Source: Verrucomicrobiota bacterium (GTDB taxonomy: Bacteria; Verrucomicrobiota; Verrucomicrobiia; Verrucomicrobiales; Verrucomicrobiaceae). Taken from it: a DNA stretch of 9,189 nt. Within the stretch, counting starts at the first letter, position 1; each line of letters opens with the position of its first letter. The notes beneath the pieces were generated by a model, which was not told the origin of the DNA, ran no database searches, and saw nothing but the letters and a program-made list of their open reading frames with translations. The stretch is taken from positions 1 through 9,189 of the forward strand of contig JAEYUU010000011.1 of assembly GCA_023429545.1 (NCBI GenBank), in the 5' to 3' direction. Positions 1 to 5,759 of this stretch are shown here, piece after piece. The translations under genes and the position numbers were made by a program.

Positions 1-885
1 CTTTCGTCCTGCAAGCCGTCTTCACCGGAATCGTCCGGTGGGCGGCTTTCCGTGGTGAGCACCACCACCATGATCACCGACATGGTGCGTGAGGTCGGCG
101 GCGAGCATGTGCACGTGATGCCGCTCATGGGGCCTGGCGTGGACCCGCACCTTTACAAGCCGACCGCGGAAGATGCGCGCAAGCTTCGTGAAGCGAAAGT
201 GACCTTCTACAACGGCCTGATGCTGGAAGGGCGCATGGGTGAGCTGTTCGAGAGCCTGAAAAAAAACGGGAAACCTGTCTATGAACTTGCCTCTGCCATC
301 AACGAGGCGAACCGCAAGCACGCCGGAGCTGAGCACTATGACCCGCACATCTGGGGAGATCCCAGGCTTTGGAGCCTTTGCGTGGAAGTCGTTGTCAAGG
401 GGCTCAGCGAGACGGACCCGGATCATGCAGCGGACTATGCCAAGCGGGGCGCCGAAACCAGAGCACGCTACGCCGCCGCCTTTGAGTGGTGCCAGCAGCG
501 CGTGGCGCAGATCCCGCCGGAATACCGGGTGCTCATCACAAGTCATGATGCCTTTGCTTACTTTGGAGATGCATTCGGCTTTCAGGTGGTCGGTGTGCAG
601 GGCATCTCCACGGTGAGCGAGGCCGGTCTGGCGGATGTGGCCAAGACCGTCGACTTCATCAAGGAAAAGAAGGTGAAGGCCATTTTCGTGGAGTCCTCCG
701 TGCCGCATGCCACCATCGAGCGCATCAGCAAGGACAGCGGAGCGAAGATCGGTGGTGAACTCTACTCCGATGCCCTGGGCACCCCAGGGGACATGAAGGA
801 AGTAGGTGGCGAGCAGGTCGATCAGGGAACGTATGCAGGCATGATCAAGAGCAACGTGCACACCATCGTGGAGGCCCTGAAGTAG
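1..885 (+). CDS. troA: Metal ABC transporter substrate-binding lipoprotein, TroA/PsaA/YtgA type (5' partial)
   Basis: This is the periplasmic binding protein (cluster A-I) that captures Mn2+, Zn2+ or Fe2+ and delivers it to the permease pair encoded downstream. The frame is open to the left edge, so the true start is outside the window. The first visible residues read LSSCKPSS, a good lipobox (Cys codon at 10-12), so the visible protein is essentially the mature lipoprotein of about 291 residues. GTG at 52 would cut off the lipobox and is not the start. The four family metal ligands are all visible: His in DPHLYKP (148-150), His in DPHIWGDP (346-348), His in TSHDAFAYF (544-546) and Asp in LYSDALG (769-771). 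Their spacing (66, 66 and 75 residues) is close to TroA His68/His133/His199/Asp279. The His-rich loop typical of ZnuA is absent, and the third ligand is His, not the Glu of PsaA/MntC. Metal identity cannot be read with certainty. The next gene starts 5 bases after the stop. Confidence 0.93.
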   Translation, partial: LSSCKPSSPESSGGRLSVVSTTTMITDMVREVGGEHVHVMPLMGPGVDPHLYKPTAEDARKLREAKVTFYNGLMLEGRMGELFESLKKNGKPVYELASAINEANRKHAGAEHYDPHIWGDPRLWSLCVEVVVKGLSETDPDHAADYAKRGAETRARYAAAFEWCQQRVAQIPPEYRVLITSHDAFAYFGDAFGFQVVGVQGISTVSEAGLADVAKTVDFIKEKKVKAIFVESSVPHATIERISKDSGAKIGGELYSDALGTPGDMKEVGGEQVDQGTYAGMIKSNVHTIVEALK

Positions 886-890
886 CACTC

Positions 891-1712
891 ATGCGTACAT
901 TCCTTGTCTATTTCTCGCTGCTGGGCGCCTGCACTGCATTGGAGCCTGCCGCGGCATCTGACCCTGACAAATCCGGGTACACGCTGCTGAACCCCACGCC
1001 GCGCGAATTCATGCGAGAGATGAGCACGGATCGCCCGGACACCACCGAGAGCCCTCACACGGTGGACGCCGGCCGTTTCCAGGTGGAGTCGACGTTGTTC
1101 GGCTTTGCCAAGGACGGCAGCGTGGAAGGTTTCACCTTTGCGGAATCCAACTTCAAGCTTGGACTCACGAACAGCGCCGATCTCCAGCTTGTGGTCCCAT
1201 TCTACGAACACGTGCGCAGTGACGGTGTCGATGAAGGCGGGATCGGCGACCTGCAGGTGCGCTTCAAATGGAACCTGTGGGGTAATGAGGGTGGAAACAC
1301 CGCCCTTGGCATCATGCCCTTTGTGAGGGCTCCCACCGCGAGCCATGATCTGGGCAATGACAAGGTGGAGGGCGGATTGATCGTGCCATTGGCCCTGACG
1401 CTGACTGACAAGCTTGGCCTCGGCATGATGGCCGAAGTGGACCTCGTGCACGATGAGATTCGCGGCGGTTATGAGACGGATTTCATTCAATCCATGGTGT
1501 TGGGCATTGAGCTCACGGATCGGTGGGGGTCGTTCGTGGAGTTCATCAGTGTGGCCACCACACGAGCCGAGGCGTCCTGGGAGGGTTATGCCAAGGCAGG
1601 ATTCACCCTTGCCGTGTCGGCCGACTTTGTGCTGGATGCCGGAGCGGCTGTTGGCGTGAATGACGCGGCCGAAGACTTCTCCACCTTCGTGGGCCTGTCC
1701 TGGCGCCACTAA
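891..1712 (+). CDS. Predicted outer-membrane beta-barrel transporter-like protein
   Basis: A 273-residue exported protein of the type annotated as 'transporter' or 'MetA-pathway of phenol degradation' (Pfam PF13557-like). Residues 1-23 look like a signal peptide, with MRTFLVYFSLLGA followed by PAAAS. LGAC at 11-14 could instead be a lipobox. The stretch 46-54 (TDRPDTTES) followed by GRFQVES at 61-67 is the usual entry to this barrel family. The rest alternates polar and hydrophobic residues in short strands separated by Gly/Asp turns (for example LQVRFKWNLW and GLIVPLALTL), as in a barrel of roughly 10-12 strands. The C terminus is GLSWRH, not a clean terminal aromatic. It lies between the binding-protein and ATPase genes with 5- and 14-base gaps, so it is surely co-transcribed. 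I infer that it lets the transported metal cross the outer membrane, by analogy to outer-membrane Mn channels such as MnoP. No substrate can be read from the sequence. Confidence 0.82.
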   Translation: MRTFLVYFSLLGACTALEPAAASDPDKSGYTLLNPTPREFMREMSTDRPDTTESPHTVDAGRFQVESTLFGFAKDGSVEGFTFAESNFKLGLTNSADLQLVVPFYEHVRSDGVDEGGIGDLQVRFKWNLWGNEGGNTALGIMPFVRAPTASHDLGNDKVEGGLIVPLALTLTDKLGLGMMAEVDLVHDEIRGGYETDFIQSMVLGIELTDRWGSFVEFISVATTRAEASWEGYAKAGFTLAVSADFVLDAGAAVGVNDAAEDFSTFVGLSWRH

Positions 1713-1726
1713 TCTTTTATCTCCTC

Positions 1727-2509
1727 ATGAGCGAATCATCCGTACCAGCCCTGGAGCTTCACGACGTCACGGTTTCTTATCAGAAGAAACCGGTGCTTTA
1801 TGGAGTGGATCTGCAGATCCCGGTAGGCTCGCTGGTGGGGCTCATCGGTCCGAATGGCGCGGGGAAGAGCACCCTCATCCGTGCCGTCATGGGCCTGCTG
1901 CCTCTGACCAGCGGCTGGGTGAAGACTTTTGGCCAGTCCTTCAAGGACTCGCGTCGGCGTGTGGGCTATGTGCCCCAGCGGGAGGAGGTGGACTGGGACT
2001 TCCCCGTGAATGTCATGGACGTGGTGCTCATGGGCAGGTACGGCCGGCTGGGACTCTTCAAACGCCCCGGCAAAGAGGACCGGGACAAGGCCAGGGAGGC
2101 TCTGGACAAGGTTTCCATGCTGCCCTTCGCCAGCCGGCAGATTTCCAATCTCAGCGGTGGCCAGCAGCAGCGTGTCTTCCTGGCGCGCGCGCTGGCGCAG
2201 GAAAGTGATCTGTATCTCATGGATGAACCCTTCGCCGGGGTGGATGCCGCCACGGAGAGGGCCATCATTTTCCTGCTGCAGGAGCTCAAGGCGCGGGGCA
2301 AGACCATTTTGGTGGTGCATCACGATCTGACCACGGCGCGTGAATACTTTGACCGGCTGGTGCTGCTGAACATGCGGGTGGTGGCCACAGGTCCCACCGA
2401 GCAGGTATTCACGTCGGCACTTCTGCAAAAGACCTATGGTGGCAAGCTCACCCTGCTGAGTGATATTACCGGGGAACTGGCGCGCAGCGAGCGCGGCGAA
2501 CGGGGATGA
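1727..2509 (+). CDS. troB: Metal ABC transporter ATP-binding protein, TroB/MntB/ZnuC type
   Basis: Cytoplasmic ATPase subunit that powers metal import by the two permeases downstream; 260 residues, the normal length. All ABC motifs are intact: A-loop Tyr18, Walker A GPNGAGKST at 41-49, Q-loop Gln84 in VPQREEVDW, signature LSGGQQQR at 142-149, Walker B LYLMDE at 162-167 with catalytic Glu167, D-loop GVD at 171-173, and the switch His199 in VVHHDL. The VPQREEVDWDFPV stretch after the Q-loop is characteristic of the Mn/Zn/Fe chelate-type family. The ATG at 1727 is 14 bases after the previous stop and has no recognisable Shine-Dalgarno. The stop overlaps the next start as ATGA, implying translational coupling and equal production with permease 1. 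Assignment to the metal class rests on both the sequence and the neighbouring permeases. Confidence 0.96.
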   Translation: MSESSVPALELHDVTVSYQKKPVLYGVDLQIPVGSLVGLIGPNGAGKSTLIRAVMGLLPLTSGWVKTFGQSFKDSRRRVGYVPQREEVDWDFPVNVMDVVLMGRYGRLGLFKRPGKEDRDKAREALDKVSMLPFASRQISNLSGGQQQRVFLARALAQESDLYLMDEPFAGVDAATERAIIFLLQELKARGKTILVVHHDLTTAREYFDRLVLLNMRVVATGPTEQVFTSALLQKTYGGKLTLLSDITGELARSERGERG

Positions 2510-3996
2510 CTCACGAAATGAAACACCAGGGTCTAACTGTCAGGTTTTCAGGTGGTGGGCGCCTGCTGCTGCTGCTGCTGTTTGCTCTTGCCTTTGCGGG
2601 TCCGGCGCAGGCGGCGCGGATTGGTGACGTCACCGATACCAGCGCCTGGGATCAGGCGTTGCGCTTCTTCACCTTCAGGGATCACGGACTGCGTGTGGCG
2701 CTCGCCGGATGCATGTTGCTGGGTCTGAATTGCGGGCTGCTAGGCGGATTCATTGTGGTGCGCCGGCTTTCGCTCGTGGGAGATACGCTGTCGCATGCGG
2801 TCCTGCCGGGTGTGGCACTGGGGTTCATGTGGAACATGACGAAGGATCCCGTGGCCATTCTTATCGCGGCGACATTGGTGGGCGCGCTGGCCATGCTGGT
2901 GGTGAATGTCATCACACGCACGACCAAGCTGAAACAGGACACGGCGCTGGGGCTGGTGCTTTCTTCATTCTTCGCCGTTGGGCTGTGTCTGGTGTCGGTG
3001 ATCCAGCAGTTGCCCACGGGCAACAAAAGCGGGCTCGACAAGTTCTTCTTCGGCCAGGCGGCGGCTATCTCCGACGGTGATCTGTGGCTGTTGTCCGGCA
3101 CGTCGGTCGCGACACTGGCGTTCTTGGTTTTATGCTATCGGGGATTGCTCACCTTGAGTTTCCATCGTGGCTATGGCGAGACGCTGGGGTTGCCCATGAG
3201 CATGTTGCATCATGCGCTCATGCTCTTCACCTCTTTTGCCGTGGTCACAGCCATGCAGGCCGTGGGAGTGGTGCTGGTATCGGCCATGCTGATCATTCCT
3301 GCCGCGACCGCGTACCTCCTCACGGACCGCATGCACCGGCTGCTTGTGTATGCGGCGGTTATCGGCGTGCTGACCGCCGTGCTCGGCGCCTTCTTTTCCT
3401 TCCTGGGGAACAATCTGCCCACCGGGCCCTTCATGGTGCTGGCGGGAGCGGTATTTTTCCTTGCGGCATTTCTATTGAGTCCGCGTCATGGCTGGCTTAC
3501 GCGCCTTTGGCGTCAGCGGTCACGGCGTCTGCGGACGGAACGGGAGAACACCCTGAAGTCCATGCACCGCGTGCTGGAGAACCGTCAGTTCCACGGCGAA
3601 TCCGTCTCCCTGCTGGAACTCGCCCAGCTCCGCCGGGAAACGCTGGAGGAGAGCCGGCAACGCGCCCACGAACTGCAGCGGGCCCACCTGGCTACCTTGG
3701 GTGAAGACGGCAACGAAGTGCACTTCACCCCGCAGGGCTGGCAGCAGGCGCAGGCCATCGTTCGCAATCACCGGCTGTGGGAACTGTATCTCACGAACAT
3801 CATGCAGTTCGAGTCGGATCATGTGCATGACGAGGCGGAGAAGATTGAGCACATCCTCGGTGCGGATGCCGTGCGGGAGCTTGAGCGCAAGCTCGCCTTC
3901 CCGCAGACGGATCCGCATGGGAGGAAAATTCCCGGCGTGCGTGAGTCGGAAACACCACCGCAACCGCGCTCCGAGCTTACCGGATACAAGTCATGA
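2506..3996 (+). CDS. troC: Metal ABC transporter permease fused to a C-terminal DtxR/MntR-like metal-sensing domain (YtgCR-like)
   Basis: A 496-residue protein, against roughly 280-300 for an ordinary ABC-3 permease. Residues 18-37 form a signal-peptide-like leader (Leu run, then AGPAQA-A). Residues about 60-326 are the ABC-3 permease, with about eight hydrophobic segments and family motifs RRLSLVGDTLSHAVLPG (86-102), KLKQDTALGL (141-150) and VLVSAMLIIPAATAYLL (256-272). From about 345 to 478 comes a soluble region resembling a DtxR-family regulator. A winged-helix-like part ends in the wing EVHFTPQGW (404-412). The metal-binding/dimerisation domain follows, with RNHRLWELYL (420-429), HDEAEKIEHIL (441-451) and TDPHGRKIP (468-476). 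Candidate ligands His422, Glu445, Glu448 and His449 match MntR His77, Glu99, Glu102 and His103; Glu445 is at the position of DtxR Cys102, which favours an Mn-type site. The SH3-like third domain of DtxR is absent. Chlamydial YtgCR has the same fusion and releases its repressor half by proteolysis. Whether this one binds DNA, is cleaved, or gates the transporter is not visible. Confidence 0.93.
   Translation: MTHEMKHQGLTVRFSGGGRLLLLLLFALAFAGPAQAARIGDVTDTSAWDQALRFFTFRDHGLRVALAGCMLLGLNCGLLGGFIVVRRLSLVGDTLSHAVLPGVALGFMWNMTKDPVAILIAATLVGALAMLVVNVITRTTKLKQDTALGLVLSSFFAVGLCLVSVIQQLPTGNKSGLDKFFFGQAAAISDGDLWLLSGTSVATLAFLVLCYRGLLTLSFHRGYGETLGLPMSMLHHALMLFTSFAVVTAMQAVGVVLVSAMLIIPAATAYLLTDRMHRLLVYAAVIGVLTAVLGAFFSFLGNNLPTGPFMVLAGAVFFLAAFLLSPRHGWLTRLWRQRSRRLRTERENTLKSMHRVLENRQFHGESVSLLELAQLRRETLEESRQRAHELQRAHLATLGEDGNEVHFTPQGWQQAQAIVRNHRLWELYLTNIMQFESDHVHDEAEKIEHILGADAVRELERKLAFPQTDPHGRKIPGVRESETPPQPRSELTGYKS
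3538..3939 (+). other. DtxR/MntR-like domain within the permease gene (residues about 345-478)
   Basis: Sub-region of the permease fusion, marked separately because it is the probable metal sensor. The HTH half (345-412) is poorly conserved. Its recognition-helix region is highly charged and Arg/Glu/Gln-rich (for example RRETLEESRQRAHELQ), unlike the usual VSxxSVT pattern, so DNA binding may be lost. The metal-binding/dimerisation half (420-476) is well conserved. The codons for Glu445-x-x-Glu448-His449 lie at 3838-3852 and for His422 at 3769-3771. I could not find convincing counterparts of the N-terminal Asp8/Glu11 ligands of MntR. The domain directly follows the last membrane helix through an Arg-rich linker (RLWRQRSRRLRTER, 333-346), placing it on the cytoplasmic side next to the ATPase. 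Confidence 0.82.
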
Positions 3997-4952
3997 GCGA
4001 TCTGATCCCGGCATTCGATTTCCAGCGCATGGTGGTCTCGCCATGGACGGATGCAATTGACGTCTATGGATGGATGGTACTCATGGCCTTCCTGGTCACG
4101 GCCACCTGCGGCCTGGTGGGGAACTATCTCATCCTCCGGCGCATGGCCCTGGTGGGAGATGCCATCAGCCACAGTGTGCTGCCCGGTCTTGCCGTGGCTT
4201 ATTTGTTCACGGGTGCACTGTCGATTCCCATCATGTTTGCGGGCGCCTTGGGTGCTGGCCTTCTCACCACGGTGCTCATCGAATTCATCCACACGCGATC
4301 ACGCATCAAGGCGGACGCGGCCATAGGCATCACCTTCTGCACGCTCTTTGCCCTTGGCGTTGTCATCATCAACGTCTTCGCCTCCAAAGTACACCTGGAT
4401 ACTGATTGCGTGCTGTACGGAGAGCTCAGCTACCTGAGCAGAGGCTCGGACCAGATTGCTCCTCAGGAGGTGCTCGTCATGGGTGGAGTGGCCGTGGTGG
4501 TGGTGCTTCTCATTACCCTGTTCTACAAGGAACTGCTGGTCAGCTCGTTCGATGCTTCGCTCTCCGCGTCACTGGGGTTCCCGCCCAAGTTCATCCACCT
4601 CGCGCTGATGGCCGTGCTCTCCATTGTGATCGTGTCAGCCTTTGAGAGCGTGGGAGCCATCCTGGTGATCGCAACGCTGATTCTGCCAGGGGCCACTTCG
4701 CAGCTCATCAGCACACGGCTTCCCGTCTGCCTGTGGCTCAGCGTGGCACATGCGGGCTTGAGCGCGGTGATGGGGTTGCACCTGAGTTTGTGGATTGGCA
4801 GCTCCATGGCGGCTGCGGTGGTGGTGTCAGGCACGGGGCTGTTCGTGCTGGCCTGGCTGTTCGGTCCGCATGGTCTTGTGGTGCGGCGGCTGCCGCCAAA
4901 TCCGACCGGGAAGGTAACAGACGCGAGACCTGAAAACGTCGTGACAGAGTAG
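3993..4952 (+). CDS. troD: Metal ABC transporter permease 2, TroD/YtgD type
   Basis: Second ABC-3 family inner-membrane permease, 319 residues, expected to form a heterodimer with the fused permease. About eight hydrophobic segments are visible, at roughly 26-48, 58-73, 77-98, 110-130, 159-178, 200-232, 243-268 and 272-291. Diagnostic stretches are LILRRMALVGDAISHSVLPG (46-65), IKADAAIGI (105-113), HLDTDCVLYGEL (134-145), which is typical of the TroD/MntD-like branch, and SVGAILVIATLILPGATSQL (219-238). It has only a short polar tail (from about 294) and no DtxR domain, so the sensor module occurs on only one of the two permeases. The start overlaps the previous stop as ATGA. The stop at 4950-4952 is followed by a 52-base gap before the HAD gene. 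Confidence 0.95.
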   Translation: MSDLIPAFDFQRMVVSPWTDAIDVYGWMVLMAFLVTATCGLVGNYLILRRMALVGDAISHSVLPGLAVAYLFTGALSIPIMFAGALGAGLLTTVLIEFIHTRSRIKADAAIGITFCTLFALGVVIINVFASKVHLDTDCVLYGELSYLSRGSDQIAPQEVLVMGGVAVVVVLLITLFYKELLVSSFDASLSASLGFPPKFIHLALMAVLSIVIVSAFESVGAILVIATLILPGATSQLISTRLPVCLWLSVAHAGLSAVMGLHLSLWIGSSMAAAVVVSGTGLFVLAWLFGPHGLVVRRLPPNPTGKVTDARPENVVTE

Positions 4953-4959
4953 CGGCCCT

Positions 4960-4993
4960 GCCCTCTCGGGCTTGCATCCCACGCGTCTGCGTG
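4960..4993 (+). other. Two short GC-rich hairpins in the permease 2-HAD gap
   Basis: GCCC-TCTC-GGGC (4960-4971) and CACGC-GTCT-GCGTG (4980-4993) could each fold into a 4-5 bp stem with a 4-base loop. Neither is followed by a T tract, so they are not convincing terminators. The second ends 11 bases before the HAD ATG and could affect its translation. They may be chance in GC-rich DNA. Confidence 0.2.
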
Positions 4994-5004
4994 CTCCATC
5001 CCGC

Positions 5005-5676
5005 ATGCAACAATTGGGTTTCATCTTTGACTGGGACGGCGTCATCATCGATTCACACGCCCAGCATGAGGAGAGCTGGGGGCTTCTTTTTGAGGAACTG
5101 GGGCGTCCCATGCCCGGTGACTTCTTCAAGCGCACCTTTGGCATGCGCAACCAGCAGATCATTTCCGGGTGGTTCGACTTTGTGGACGCCGCTGATCTGG
5201 AAACCATCGCGCGACTCGGTGATCGCAAGGAGGAGCTGTATCGTGGCATCCTGCGCAGGGATGGCCTCGAGGCGCTGCCCGGCGTTCATGCCCTGCTGGG
5301 TGAGTTGCGCGAGCGCGGTATTCCCGCCGCCGTCGGCTCGTCCACGCCGCGGACGAACATTGACCTCGTCATGGAAATGGTCGGCCTTGCCGGGATGTTC
5401 GAGGCCACCGTGACCGCAGAGGACGTCACCGCTGGCAAGCCAGATCCCCAGGTGTTTCTCAAAGCCGCCGCTGGCATCCAGCGTGATCCGCTCCACTGCA
5501 TTGTCTTTGAAGATGCCCATGTCGGCATCGAAGCTGGCAAGCGCGCCGGCATGAAGGTGGTCGCCGTGGCCACCACGCATCCCCTGCATACCCTCACCGG
5601 GGCGGATGTAGCCCTGCCGAATCTCGCGGGCGCGACGGTGGACAGATTGCTGGCGGCGCTGGGACTGGAAAGGTAG
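5005..5676 (+). CDS. HAD-superfamily phosphatase, beta-phosphoglucomutase-like
   Basis: A 223-residue cytoplasmic HAD hydrolase with a helical C1 cap, expected to act on a small phosphorylated metabolite using Mg2+. Motif I is FDWDGVIIDS, with nucleophile Asp9 and acid/base Asp11; Trp10 replaces the usual Phe/Leu. Motif II is VGSST at 110-114 (Ser112), motif III is AGKPDP with Lys145, and motif IV is FEDAHVGIEAG with Glu169 and Asp170. The cap lies at about 16-80. I chose the ATG at 5005 because motif I then begins 5-9 residues in, as is normal. A TTG at 4972 would add 11 residues (HPTRLRAPSR type) that look like untranslated leader. No Shine-Dalgarno is evident. It follows the metal-transport operon on the same strand and may be co-transcribed by read-through. 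The substrate is unknown: the family includes beta-phosphoglucomutases, phosphoglycolate phosphatases and sugar-phosphatases. Confidence 0.9.
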   Translation: MQQLGFIFDWDGVIIDSHAQHEESWGLLFEELGRPMPGDFFKRTFGMRNQQIISGWFDFVDAADLETIARLGDRKEELYRGILRRDGLEALPGVHALLGELRERGIPAAVGSSTPRTNIDLVMEMVGLAGMFEATVTAEDVTAGKPDPQVFLKAAAGIQRDPLHCIVFEDAHVGIEAGKRAGMKVVAVATTHPLHTLTGADVALPNLAGATVDRLLAALGLER

Positions 5677-5703
5677 CCGCCACCTTTGCCTGGCACCAAA
5701 CAT

Positions 5704-5731
5704 CGCCGGGTCGAGCATCGTCCTTCCGGCG
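5704..5731. terminator. Candidate bidirectional terminator hairpin between convergent operons
   Basis: CGCCGG (5704-5709) pairs perfectly with CCGGCG (5726-5731) around a 16-base loop. The loop holds a second small stem, CGA-GCA-TCG (5712-5720). An alternative pairing is GCCGCC (5676-5681) with GGCGGC (5728-5733). It lies in the 74-base gap where the HAD gene (plus) and the AAA+ gene (minus) converge, so termination is needed on both strands. No T tract follows on either side, so intrinsic termination is only a possibility. Confidence 0.35.
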
Positions 5732-5740
5732 GCCTGAAAT

Positions 5741-5759
5741 GGTACCGGGGTCAGGTACT
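5741..5759. repeat. Short inverted repeat GTACC / GGTAC over the AAA+ stop codon
   Basis: GTACC (5742-5746) and GGTAC (5754-5758) flank a 7-base spacer GGGGTCA. The minus-strand TGA stop of the AAA+ gene (5751-5753) lies inside the element, and a third GGTAC occurs at 5774-5778 within the coding region. The GGGGTCAGG core resembles the short palindromic elements associated with REP/RAYT transposases. That is recognition by eye only, and one copy in a window cannot prove a repeat family. Confidence 0.3.

Noticed and set aside
22..888. Long minus-strand open frame (about 288 codons) opposite the binding-protein gene
   Set aside because: The plus strand encodes a textbook metal-binding protein with all four ligands. 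The antisense translation is His/Gly/Arg-rich with no recognisable motif, a typical GC-rich shadow.
891..962. Barrel protein as a lipoprotein (LGAC at residues 11-14)
   Set aside because: Gly at -2 is acceptable but the hydrophobic core before it is short, and a conventional cleavage site after PAAAS fits the barrel family better. Left open as a minor alternative.
822..1709. Minus-strand open frame (about 295 codons) opposite the barrel gene
   Set aside because: It overlaps two good plus-strand genes, and its product is His-rich and motif-free; antisense shadow.
1660..2208. Plus-strand 182-codon frame bridging the barrel and ATPase genes
   Set aside because: It overlaps the ATPase Walker A coding region in another frame; Gly/Ala/Arg-rich composition without motifs.
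4972..5004. TTG at 4972 as the start of the HAD protein
   Set aside because: It would add 11 basic residues before the HAD core. The ATG at 5005 puts motif I at the normal distance from the N terminus.
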